From: Todiramphus chloris collaris
Taxonomy: Eukaryota; Chordata; Aves; Coraciiformes; Alcedinidae
NCBI GenBank assembly: GCA_025345505.1
Contig: JANVCC010000062.1
Coordinates: 12,698,712-12,762,711, forward strand
Direction of reading: 5' to 3'
DNA length: 64,000 bases
Within the stretch, counting starts at the first letter, position 1. Every line of letters begins with the position of its first letter. The position numbers and the translations under genes were made by a program. Shown piece by piece: positions 51,301 through 63,656 of the stretch. The notes beneath the pieces are model-generated. The model had not been told where the DNA came from. It saw only the letters and a list, made by a program, of their open reading frames with translations, and did no database searches.

Positions 51301-54300
51301 CATCAAGACTAAAATAATAATTAATTAAACTTACACATGAAGCTGTTAAATAGAGAACACATTCATTTTCCTCATGTAGTCCAACTAATATTCATCTCTA
51401 ATGTTTGAACAGGATGAATATTTTCAGAAGCATCAAAAATGGGTAAAAAGAAAAAAACAGAGCAATTGAAGAAGAAAAGCTGACTGGAGACTTGGCATAA
51501 CAAGGTTTCTGTCTCTGTATCAGCTATATCTGTCTAAAAGAAAGCAGGTAAAAAAAATAAAACAAAACACTAAAACTAAATGTCTCTTATACAGGAGGTC
51601 TATGTTCTTCAGAAAGCCCTGTATTTTAAATTATATTTATGGACAGGAATCAAGCACTAATTCCTCTAGAGGTCTGAAGAATGGTTCTGACAAGATTTAC
51701 ATAATTTAGGCTCCCTTTGGCTATGACTTCAGGTCTAAATAGAATGTTTCACAAATGTGACAATACAACACAGTACAAGCTGTCACCATAATAAAGATAA
51801 CTACTACCACTGGTTGAACAGAATTGTAGCCAACCAACAAGCTTCAGGGAAAGCTTTTTGTTGGGGGGATGAGGGTTGCTGGTTGTTTTCGTGTATGCAT
51901 ATGTGTGTGGTTTTGCTTGTTTGTTTTTTACTTTTTTTTTTTTTTAAGAGATTGTAACCAAGTCACTACCATAAGGTTTGAAGACCAAATTTCCACTAAT
52001 ACACGATTTTACAGTAAAGGTAAGTTTAGAGGATATCTTAAAACCTATCTGAAATCCTTAAGCCTCACTAAAACCTGTAGCAAAACCTAAAAAGGCTGTC
52101 TTACTGACTTGCCTTAAAACAAAGTTTCCCCTTTCAAAATCTAAGCTTAAATACTAATAAAAGAACTTGAGCAACCCTACCTCAGCATGCAGTGCTCACT
52201 CTCCATACCACATTTCCTGTGACAAGCTCTGAATGGCACACAGGAGTCCATTTTGACTCCTACAGCCAACAGCAATACCATAAAACAAAGTAGCAAGCAA
52301 GTATAAAATACTCTTCTTCCTTGCAATACTTCGTGTCATCTGAGCAAACAGCAGCAACAAAGAGAATACATTTTGTAGGGCTCAATGAAGTCAAACGGCA
52401 GGCAGTAAAGAATTATCCGCATATGCAGAACTCCAGCCTTTCATTCTTCTGTGTCACTAAAAGTAGCACCACCAAAGTGTTCATAAATCACTAATATTTC
52501 ATTGGTATGACCATTAACAGCATGTCACACCTACTACAGATGAAAATTGTCCTACCTCGGATTAGCCATGGAGGGCAATTGCTCACCTTAGCCGATTCAC
52601 AACATCCACAAATTGCAAGGATCCATCTCGGCCTTTAAAACCTTCCCCAGGCTTGAGAAAGGTGACTAAGAACCATCTCAATGTTGCACTTAGGTTCCAT
52701 CTTGACATTTTAAATACAAAAAAAAGACATGGAGTTCCCCTAGCTCTATGCAGACTTGTGGGAGTTTGTGTACTTTTAACCCAAAAGGTAGAACAGTAGA
52801 CTGAGCCAAGTCTCCAAATTACAGTAACGCAGAGAAATACCTTGCAAACTGGATGCTTAGAAGATTTCACATGTTTTGACACAAGTTTATGCCACACAGT
52901 CCAAAAAGGCAAGGAAAAAAAAACCTGCTTACTAGAAAGAAGAATTCCTGGAATTTCATTTGAAGTTGGTAATCAATTGCCAGTGTTTTGCATGAGAATT
53001 CGCTAAATTCCATCACTCCAAATATCCTGTCTTGTTTTTTTAAATTAAGAAACTCAACTAATACATTTCTTATATATTATATTATTTTGTCTTTCTGAAA
53101 AATTTATCTTCTTTTTAAATGATCCCTCTCATTCGTTCACATGTACAACAGTATTTTAGAACTTTTCAACAAGAATGGTTTAAATTAGCTACTGAACAGC
53201 CGGCCAACCCTGTCACATGCAGGCAGCAACCACTTCAGCCACCTCATTACAGGAATTTTTAATTCACATAACTGTGAATTCTATGGCCATTTTACCTCAA
53301 TTATTCATGCCATGGTCAACAACCCAAAAAAACCAACACAACCCATCAGTGAAGGATAACTAGAAAAATTAAATATTCATGTAGATTAAACATTTCCATT
53401 TCAATATCTTAATAAATACTACAAAAAAGTGATGGGCTTTTTTTCCCTATTTAAAGATTTTTGAAGTTAATACAGTTCAAAGGACATACTGCATGAATGT
53501 GGGATGTTGCCAACAGTGCAGAGAAATCTGAAATCTAAACAGAATCAACAGCTTCAGAGAAACAAATTCCAAAGTGTGCATTACTGCTATACATACTGTG
53601 TTTGAAAGGCCATCATGGCATTCATTGGCACTCAACATCATTCAGCTTCTGCCTCCATGGAAGTTGAGAGCAGACAAGCAGAACACTGAAGTTGCTGCCA
53701 AATGAACTGGGTATTGACCACTACCACCTCGTTTGAATCAGCGAGGTTCTTCTGTACCATTTCACAGTGAACTTGAGGTTACACAGAAACAGAAAAGGGT
53801 CATTTCTCTCAGTCTCTGCCACTGCTTCTAATGATTTAATCTCGCACTTGATTAGTTCACGTGAAATCTGACCTTAAGAGTTGCCTGGTGACAGAAGCAA
53901 GTGGAAGAACTGGTCTAAATCAATGGCCACAATTTCTGCACAAGCTTCTGCCTCTCATTACCTCACCATCTCCTTTAAGTCCAAGAAAATGACTGTACTA
54001 GTTATGCCCATACTGTCAGCAGGGCATATATTCAAAAACACGTCTGGCATGTCCCATAATTCAACTTCGCATATTCATGTGGCAGCACAGTTGAGCTTCT
54101 TTCTCTCCCACCATGTCCTGGAGCCTTCTCAAAAGCTATGCTTCAGCATATCTATGACTCCCAACAGACTGACGCGAGGAGATTTCCTCGAAGTGGAGCA
54201 GGCAGATACACAGAAGGGCTAAACCAACAGTTGCCTCTGCCAACAGAAAACTTGCTCAGAGTTCTTAAGACTCTTCTAACTGATGGTGTTGGAGGAATTC

Positions 54301-54961
54301 AAGACAAGAGCCCCAGGAAAACAAAAGAACTCTGAATAGTTTCACTATAGTCAAAATTCTGAAGTGAATTCAACCCCTAATAACATTAAAACCACTCATT
54401 ATACAGAAAAGCTACAAGTAATTCGGCTTTATTCCATGATCAAATAATTTAAATTTCTTAGCTCATTTGGAATATTATATTCCGACTGTGTTTGATGAAT
54501 GAAATTTCTCAAAAGCAGTGACTGCCTGTCTGTCTGTGTTTTAAAGCTCTCAGGCAGATGAAGCTCCTCTTGCTAGTCATCTGTTTTGTAACTTTGATCT
54601 GAGGAATAACACAACCATAACATAAATGTAGCTCTACAGACTACAAAAACATTCTTTGATAACAGTCTCAGTCATATGGCATGTGATTTTGAAGAGCTTT
54701 TGGGGTGTTTTTTTAATAACAGGAAAGTTGTCATTAGCAAGTACTTTATGTTTTGCTCCCTTCTGTACAGCAATTCTCATTTTCGTTTCTGTTGTTTCAT
54801 TTCCAGCATAATTTTCAAGCGTTGCACAAAACTGCATCACAGAAAGGCTGAAATAGCAAATACCGGCGTCTGGCAGCAGGGACGCACTGTTTAGATCACA
54901 GGCAACCACATCTAGATTCCCAAAAACAATACTTAAGTTACTAAAGGCAACAACTTATGCA

Positions 54962-55057
54962 GTTGACACGCTGGAGGGAAGAGATGCCACCCAGAGGGAT
55001 CTCAACAAGCTTGAGAGGTGGGCCTGTGAGAACCCCATGAAGCCAAGTGCAAAGTTC
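54962..55057 (+). mobile_element. CR1 LINE ORF2 fragment, forward orientation
   Basis: The + strand translates to VDTLEGRDATQRDLNKLERW followed by ACENPMKPSAKF. This is the CR1 ORF2 segment just after the catalytic motif (typically VDLLEGR...DLDRLERWA...MKFN.AKC). Only about 95 bp are present, with no adjoining 3' end. Confidence 0.88.
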
Positions 55058-55147
55058 AAAGAGACCTCTGCAGCTCATCTAGTCCAACCAACCTGACAAC
55101 GCAGGTTGACCTAGAGCAGGTTGCACAGGAACACCTCGAGGTATCTT
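55058..55147 (-). mobile_element. CR1 LINE 3' fragment, reverse orientation, abutting a forward fragment
   Basis: GAGACCTCTGCAGCTCATCT, then AGTCCAACCAACC, then GCAGGTTGACCTAGAGCAGG and TTGCACAGGAACACC are the reverse complement of a CR1 3' untranslated region. It begins exactly where the forward ORF2 fragment stops, and lacks the terminal repeat end. Confidence 0.85.
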
Positions 55148-56579
55148 AGAACAATGACAAAGGCCATCTTCCAGCTGCAGGCTCCTAGAATAGCCAAAGA
55201 ATGCAAGGGATTCCTCCCACTTGCTCCAATAGCTATTTCCTTATTCTTTCAACTTGGACCAAGTCCAATTCAAAGCTCACAGCGACACATACTGTGTTTA
55301 CACAGAAATTTTTTTTCCTCAGTTTTCCAAGTTATAGTTTTGGATTTTAGAAAATTCTCGTTGATGAATGCAGGATTCTGAAATGCAAGGGAGACCAGCA
55401 GTTTGCCCTTGGAAGTAAAACTTGATGTGATTTAAGATAAAACAGGAGTTTCCACTACCTTAAAACTAAGGGCAAAAGTCTGTACTCTTCTCTGGCATGA
55501 ACTTGGAACAAAATGCAATTCATACCAGCACTGGACAACTAATTTTGAAACATGGCAGATCTTTTGTTAGAACATAGCTTTCATTCTACGCAAATTCTCT
55601 ATTCTCTCACTGAAGCAGAGGCTTAATTAGAGGAATAGAACTAAAGGATATTGGGGGATTTGGGGGGGGACTTAAAAGCATCAAGTACACAATAAAGTAT
55701 TCATCATAAGGACTGCATATACTGGTGACTTAGTTGGAACTTGCCACAAAAGTCAGGGCTACTGCACATTTTCATTACATTTACATTTTGTTACGTTCAC
55801 GTTTCATTAACATTTTCTTATTTATCCACAAAAGGAAGACACAGGGAGTGTACAGCTGAGGGCCACAGGGAGAGCACCAAGGGGGTGGAAGAACTCCTAT
55901 TACCTTGAGGCACACATTTGGGCACAAGTCTTTTCACTGCACCAGGTTCTGCTGGTTTATTATTAAATCTGAAAGAACTGACCCTGGGATCAGCAATTTA
56001 TTTCTATGTGTCGGTGTATTATTTGATTTCTATATGTAGATTTCCAGGGGCGATTTCTCAGCTCTTGCCAAGGCCATGAAAAACCCATCTTTCTTCACTA
56101 CAGTGTAGATTTATTAGCATAGTGATTCTTATGAATTCAGGCAGCCAAATCATGTGGAGAGCTGATTCTTAACACCAACTATATTATTTCTATTATCTTT
56201 TCACAAAGAAAAAAATATCTTATTGCATCCTTGTTAAATCTGTAACTACTAGGACTGCTCTCCATTTCTTTTTTAAATGTACCCATCCATTTTTCACATG
56301 CAAAGGGCACAGATATAATTATTCAACACCCTTTTCAAGTATCCTGAAGAAAACAAGCCTGCTTGTGCATTGAGAGCTCGACTGTAATGAATGGAAGTAC
56401 TCTGTCCCACCTTTAATATTCTGGTGTTATCTGAAAGTTTAGAGAATAATCTCCCCAAGGAGAGACTCGGTTATCTAATACATGAGTGGGAAACTGCTAC
56501 CTGGGTGATTTTCACCATTTCCATCTAGTAATTTTCACAGTTTCTCTTTAATTATCAAGTACATTGCATCCAGGAGAGG

Positions 56580-56730
56580 ACAAAAAAAAACCCCAAACAA
56601 TCAAACACACACACCCCCCAAAAAAAACACCAAGAAAACAACTGACAAACCCCCAAAAATACCAAAACCAAACAAAATAACACACAAAAAAACCCCAAAA
56701 AACCAAAAAAAACCACACACCAACACTCTG
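56580..56730. repeat. A/C-only low-complexity tract (about 150 bp)
   Basis: The longest tract of its kind in the window. AAAAACCCC, CACACACACCCCCC and CCAAAAAAAACC runs occur on the + strand, nearly free of G and T. The minus-strand open frame across it (96 codons rich in F, W, G and V) is a composition artefact. Confidence 0.88.
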
Positions 56731-58187
56731 AAGGTAAAATTTGCCAGGCTTCAAAGTAACCCAGCTACTATATAATTCCTGGCTAATATTTTTCCATTTT
56801 ACAGTCCAGTAAACATTACATAACACATGCAGGTACACACATGTATTTCCAGAATCTTAAATCACCTCCCCTCAACCCTTGCTACAGCTCTCATGAACAG
56901 CCTGATTTTTTCCCCCAACACACATTCTCCTTTCCTATTTCTCTATTCTACTGCAAGAAAGAGGATACAACTCTGGGAAAAAAAAAAAAATAGGACCTCA
57001 TCATCACATATGTGCATTTTACAGCGTAGCACAGAAAGTCTCTGGGCATAAAGGTGTAGAAGAACACTAGCCAACCTAGACTTTCCATTCATGGGGTCAG
57101 AGACCTGGCAGCATCTTCTTGATCCCATCTAGTCAGCTCCACAGAAAGCTAAACACCGCTATATAAAATGGGACAACAGATGGGTGGGAGACATATCCAA
57201 GCAAAGCCCTAACCTTGAGAGCTTCACTTCACTGCCCATACTAAGAAAAAGAAAGGATGACCATTAGGGTTGAAGCACTTAACTTTTTTTTAAAACCTGT
57301 CTCCAACCAGCATGTGCCATCTTATTTTAGAAGCCTCAGCGGAACAATAGAAATCCCTATTTCATAATGCCCTGCACACAACAATGACTGCAGTTTAACT
57401 GCACAGCACCTTGAGGAACATGCAAATAAATTAAACTTTTAAAAAATTCATACTGGAGTGCAAAAATTACCACAGCTTGTGGCACATGTTAACATCCTCA
57501 ACCTTAACCAGATTATCTTAAAACATTTATGAACTCGGAACAACAAAAAAGGAGTAAATTACAGTAAGACAGTAATGTAGTGACTACTGTAGGATAAGAT
57601 ACATGCTGGGCTAAGTGTGCTTTTCAAACACCCCATTGAAGTTATGGGCTGGATCCCAGTTCTGCCACTCCAACAAAAAACAGTAAATGGGTAACCCTAT
57701 GGTATTTCCCACATACCTGAAGAGAAGCAGCAAAAATACTTCATGCTATGCATTGTGTGCCATACGTTGGTCTCCTGCAGCAAGATGATTTACTCAATAA
57801 TTCTCTAAGTTTGAACATGTGGTTTGTGATGCCTTGTCAAGTGTTTTACCCCTGCTTCCCTCATACCCTGTCCTTCTTGGTATAGATACTCATGCACTTG
57901 CACACATACTGCACCAATTCAAACATGTGACTTAAAAAAGCAGCACATGGAGATGCCACATTTATTCTTCTGGCAATCATTTAGCACATAAAGGGAAAGC
58001 AGTTTGCTACATGCTTACAGAACCTCTTGGACTAGCCGATCCAGGGAAAACAATCTCAAATCACTTAGAGCAAAGATAATGATTCTCTCTCTAATCTAAT
58101 CAGCATGCTGCTTAGAGCACAAATTTACCGTGGTACTTGCAGCAGAACACACAAACCGCATCCAGAGACCCAAATCACCATTTCAGT

Positions 58188-58210
58188 AAAAAAAAAAAAA
58201 AAAAAAAAAA
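58188..58210 (+). repeat. A23 run
   Basis: Uninterrupted run of 23 A on the + strand, with no retrocopy recognisable beside it. Confidence 0.88.
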
Positions 58211-59786
58211 GATTTCTCAAAACAGTATGTCTTAGTTCTGTGAAAAACTTCCAAATTCCTTTTTTGCGACATCTAACACTGATTCTTCCACTTCTAAAAT
58301 CCAATTGCCATGAAGATCTCACTTAAATTCATTTATTTATATTAAGAAGTATGTGATGAAGACCTAAGACATGGCTTCATTAGATATCTAGGCTTTTTCC
58401 ACCTCTACACCCTGCTTCTCTGCAGATGTAGAGCTCGGTGCAATGGAGCAGTGGGGAATAGCACTACAGGCCAAAGGGTATATCTACAGCAACTCTTAGA
58501 GGCTATAAATCAGAAAGCAGAACACAGCAGAACATAAACTGTTCAAAAAGCGTAAGGTCGGTTTGACTTGCTCACGATACTAAAGAGTCTACAAATGACA
58601 ATATAACAACTATCTTCATTCCCACCTCTGTCCTGCACAAAATACTTGTATACCAAAACTTCAGACTATCAACTGGAAAAGTGCTCAAAGAAAAACAATA
58701 AAATCCTCACCTATCACCCAACACCACTAGATTAATTAAAACCAAGTTCAAAGAGGAGAGCTGGGGAAGTTACCAACGAAGTAGGAACTAAAATGACAGA
58801 GAGAAAGCCGATTCACTTTCCTGTCAGTCTATGAAGACTTCACATATTACAATTACAACAGCAGTGGCCTTTGCTTATTATGCCAGAGCCTCATGTGGCA
58901 TTAAGAGACGCAGATCTGCGGGCTGAAGTCAAACTGAACTCATTTAAAACCAGCCAAGGTTCACTTGCCTTTTTGTCCCCTGACTCCTCCTGAGCACTGA
59001 AGCCTTCTGGTCGATGGTGTATAAAACCGCAAGACAGAGGGCATCATTCTATTACTGCTAAGTCTACCAAACAATAACACTAAAAGCACAACTAATAAAG
59101 CTCAAGATATTAGAATTATTTTTTTTTTAGACTCCACAGCAAAATAAATAAATCCATTTGTTAAAAACACTATTGCTGGTAAAACAGTCACCTGACTGAG
59201 CAAGCAATTTTCACCTGATATAGAAGCTGACCTTCAAGAATAAACCTGCCTGTCATATCAATGGATTTGTGCCAACCGTGATGTTCAATACACCCACTGT
59301 ACAAAATACTGCTGGCAATGCAGGAGTCGACCTTTTGCTTTAATCTTTTACTGTTATTTTTCTGTAAGGAATACACTGACAACACGTAGCTTTCCATTCC
59401 AAACCTTTTTTTTTTCCTTTAAGAAAGAAGCTACTCCTGCGTTCACAAACAACAGCATACTTGGGTTATTGAGTTTTCCTCCCATCTTTATCTTCTTCCA
59501 TATCCATACATTTATTAACTGCATACTAATGCCTAAAAATTGGTCTATTTATCAGTAACAACATATAAGAAACGTCTAATTTTTCATGGACAGACTTGAG
59601 TATTAATTTAGCTTCTCAAATTGCTTTGTACACAGAATTAGACAACAAAACCAAAAATAAGTACAGTTAGAGGCCTAAAGATACATAATGATTATTGAAA
59701 GCTGTTGCCAAATTTTCCATATTGCGAACAAATAATGCTCCTGTCTTGGCTGGATCAAAGACTAAATACAGAAAGGGTTTTTTTTT

Positions 59787-59868
59787 AAAAAACAACATCA
59801 AAAAAAAAAACCCCAAAAAAACCAAAAAACCCCCACCAACAAACCCAGGCAAACAACAACACAAAACT
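59787..59868. repeat. A/C-only low-complexity tract (about 80 bp)
   Basis: AAAACCCCAAAAAAACC- and CCCCCACC-type runs on the + strand. A T run just before it (about 59779) could pair with its A runs. Confidence 0.83.
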
Positions 59869-62800
59869 GACTGTTTTTTCATGTATAATTCTTTGGGGGA
59901 ATGTTTTTGCTTTTGTTTTTTTTCTGGAGTTTCTTCTGCAACAGATAGCTCATCTGTGCTGTGAAAGCTGCAGCTTGTTGCCTTCCTAGCCATCCATGGC
60001 TACATACCATGGGCAAGTCAGCAGAACAGGTCAACGTATGACTGATTCATGGTTGTGTGAGCATCTGGAAGGGTTTTGTAACCAATTTATTATTTTGACA
60101 GGTATTGATGTGACAGCTGATTTGCATCATGATATTTCTAATGTTTAGCTGAAAAGAAAAACGTCTTTACTGTATTGCTTTCAAAGTGCACTGAAAGAGA
60201 ATGGATCAGGACAAGAAAACTCACACTTCAGCAGAAGCATAAACTCTGCTGAGTTAGTTTCATTGTGATCTTTGAAAAACAGGTCAACCTGGAGGCTTCA
60301 TGGAACTAATGAGATCACTATTCCATAGACTTCCTACTTCAGGGAAACAGGAGTAGGCTCCAGAGCAAGGGCAAAGGCAGGTCTTATCAAGAAGTTGAGG
60401 GAGGCTGGTGCAGCAGAGGCCTCCTCTCCACCCTGCAGAGGTTGAACCCTGCCCCATCCCAGAGAAACCTCACACAACTGGAGCACAATCCAACTCCACA
60501 GATGACCTCAAGGCAAACATTTGCCTTTCTCCCAGACTGCAAACACCAAACAGCAATTCTCCTGCACTGCCTGCTTGGCTTAGCCTTGGTCCAAAAAGAC
60601 CTTTTTGATAACACTTGTTAAAGTTTACATTATGGGACTAACTGAATATGATGAGCAAGCACGATCTTTAAAAAAAAAAAAAAAAAGAAAAACCCCCACA
60701 ATTTCTGCAGTCCTTGCTGTTTGGTCATAAACTAAGCATGCTCATAGCCCTCTTCCAATGATTTTCACCCAGTCTCTGCAACAGAAAAATGAATTAGCAT
60801 AACAGAGGACAAGCACAATGCGACTGCATTTATCCCACAGAAAACCACAGCACCTTGAATTTTATGGCTAATATAAGCAGTATTTAACCCAATGCTGTAA
60901 CTTGTTTTGAAATAGCAATAGCTTTAAGGTTTTCAACATGATGTTTCCTTTACTGAAAATCAAATTTAGGAGTCCACTAAATTTGTGGTCCACCAGCCTT
61001 TCAGTTATTATTAACAAGTTAATTACTAATTCCATACCCTGTATTAAACTGAAGGAAACTCAAGAGCTTGCTGTCAGTAAGTCAACAGAAGTCACAACAA
61101 GTTCTAGCAGTAAGGTCACTGTCAACGCACATAGAATTATACACAACAAATTTGCATTCTTTCAGCATTAAGAAAAACTGCAGTAGTCTTGCAGCTGTAG
61201 CTCAATATATTTTCAATTCACAATATTAATAAATGCTCTATTAAAGGTGAAAATTGGCTGGCATTATAAGATAGTCTACTGATTTATCTGTATACTAAAA
61301 AATAATCAGGCTCAAAAGGTTAAATGGGTGTTAAATTGGGAGTAGATTGTTAAAATTTGATTTAGGAGGCACAATATTTCTTATTGCATGGTGAACCATG
61401 AGTGGGTGTTGAAGTCATTCAACCTCTTGAACAACTAAACTCTTCAGCAGATGAAAAAAAGCAATCACAGTTTAACTAAACCATTTTAATGTTTTCCATC
61501 CTTACAACATCCTTTCTAGCATACTTAAAATATTTTCTACATCAAGTAAATAATAATTTACTTTAATAACATGGCAAATAATTAGTTCGTTATATTAGTT
61601 ACCAGTCTTTCTGTCTTGATTAATAGTTAGGGATAATTATTATAACATACAATAGTAGAAGTCACAAAATATGTCAAGCTTAATGGCTTCTTAAAAATCA
61701 CAACATAATATTTATATGCCTACCAACACTGAAATTATGTAACATCTGAAACATGGGTTGCATGATAAATAAGAAAAAAACACTAGTACAAAATGAGGGA
61801 AGATGGCTAACACAGAAAAGGATGGTGGGATGAAAAAGGAGGAACTGAGCAAAAAGAGCTATGGGGCAAAATAAGACCAGGAGGCAGATGGAGAACTGGG
61901 GATTTCACACACAGCTGGGAGAAACCACCACATCTCCCTCAGGAAACAGGGAGACAAAGGCCACAGAGATCAAATGAATGAAAATGGAAGAAACAACAAT
62001 TTCCATGAAGAAGTAACCTTAATTCTGTTATTTTATCAGTTTTATGTCATGTGAAAACAAGTGTTTTAACACCATAGAAAACTGTCTTTCATCTGGTTCA
62101 TCCTATAATTTTAACAAGTTTTTTACTATTTGGACATTTTTCCCACTGGAGAGAATATTTAACATAATTAGTCTGCAAACAGGCTGTGCACATTTTGCTC
62201 TTCTAAGATATCAATGTTAAGTTTAAGTGATCTCATCTCAGATGTTTCATACATTAAGGGCATAATCCTAAAAACCTTAAGCTCTCAGCACTCTGAGTGA
62301 AATCAAAAGGAATGACATATGGGCATAGTTTGGAGAGACTTAAACCAAATCTGTCGCACAGTTATTGTAACCTCTGTTACTGGTAGATAAATATCAAATT
62401 ACTTGCAAAGAGTAAGCTGAAACATTGCTGACATCAAGTTATCAAATAAAGATTAATAGATTTTCTTTAGTATAGAATTTTAACTAATTCCACCTTGCTT
62501 TATGTACTACAAAACTTTCACGTCAAGTGAGACTACAAGCAATCACAGCTACACATGAACATACATCTCAACCACAAAAACTAATGTCACCAAAGACATG
62601 ACAGTCTTGAATCACAACAGTGCGAAGGAATGTTATTGTGGGCACCATGCACCATTCCATATAAAGTTCATGGACTGCATTTGCTGAACCTGGGTGTCAT
62701 TCAGCTCTTTAATTTGCAAGAATGACACAAACACAGAGTATTCCCTTTAAAATTTTCTAAGAAAGAAAGGTATATTGACACTGACTGCATGACAAAGAAG

Positions 62801-63656
62801 CCTAAATTATGCCTTAGCAGAGGTTTCCTTAAACACAAATGTTTGCTTAATCAAAAGTTAAACATAACTAAACTTTGAAAACTCCTAGTTTGCTTAACCT
62901 AGACTAACTTTTAATTAGAATACAATATACTGTTTTGCATAATACAGCCAAAAAAACCCACTCAGTATCATGAAATTCCAAAAATCCACTCATTCTTTAA
63001 ATAAGAAGTAACGAAACACATAGTTACTCTTTATTAAAAAAAAAAAAAAGCATAAGTCACATGAAAGAATGGTCAATTTCTACACAAACTTCTCTTCTTT
63101 ACCCTTTTGAATTGCACTCCACCTACTCTCAGCATCTGTGTTTCCAGAAACTCTTCTCAGACAGCTTTTAGAGGCAGCTTCACCAACAGAGTCATAAAAA
63201 TCTTAAAATGATTATTGAATCAGAGTGATGTGGCAGTGTCGTCTTCTGCTGAGAACCCAAAAGAGTTAAAGAAGTATATTGTGGTGACTGCTCTGGACCA
63301 TAAACCACAGTCCTGTTGTAAAGGACTCAAGATAATTTTCGTATGTAAGATAAGGAAGTTAATTTACATGGCTAGCTAGTACTTCACAAGCCATATTCCA
63401 TATAGAGTGCTGTAGGTTAAGCAATATCTAGAGTGAAAGAGGTTGGGGGGAAAATTGTGTAAGAGGCAAATACTGTTCCTCTTTTCCACACCCTTTTCAC
63501 TTGCTCTTCTCTTACTCCCTACACATGCACAAGGTATCATAAACTCAAAAAATAAATCAACAGAAGAAAATACACATTTTCTTCTGAAATTAACATACTT
63601 GATTCTTACTTCAAAAAGAGTCAATATACATTTTAACCCCTCCTCTGCCATTTAGA

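Larger units (their letters stand above)
40369..54961 (-). other. INPP4B: Gene-free stretch, presumed upstream INPP4B intron
   Basis: AT-rich sequence with many A runs, a G-rich tract at 41607-41633, a 16-bp direct repeat at 44538-44553 and 44565-44580, a (CA)n at 48292-48309, A/C patches at 45649-45685 and 53317-53345, and a T/G-rich tract at 51857-51945. A 234-codon + strand open frame lies at 48767-49471. I recognised no gene, RNA or transposon here. Confidence 0.6.
55148..63656 (-). other. INPP4B: Gene-free stretch, presumed upstream INPP4B intron or 5' flank
   Basis: AT-rich sequence with a G-rich pair of runs at 55653-55669, an A/C tract at 56580-56730, A runs at 56978-56990, 58188-58210, 60670-60686 and 63036-63049, another A/C tract at 59787-59868, and a slightly GC-richer patch at about 60340-60600. 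No gene or transposon was recognised. Confidence 0.55.

Noticed and set aside
53881-54335. Two plus-strand frames in slightly GC-richer sequence, considered as a pseudogene.
   Set aside because: Translations resemble no family I know and there are no exon boundaries or A tail.
57620-57730. GGATCCCAGTTCTGCCACTCC resembles part of a MIR-type SINE.
   Set aside because: Only one short phrase matches, with no tRNA-like head or further MIR order. Too little to call.
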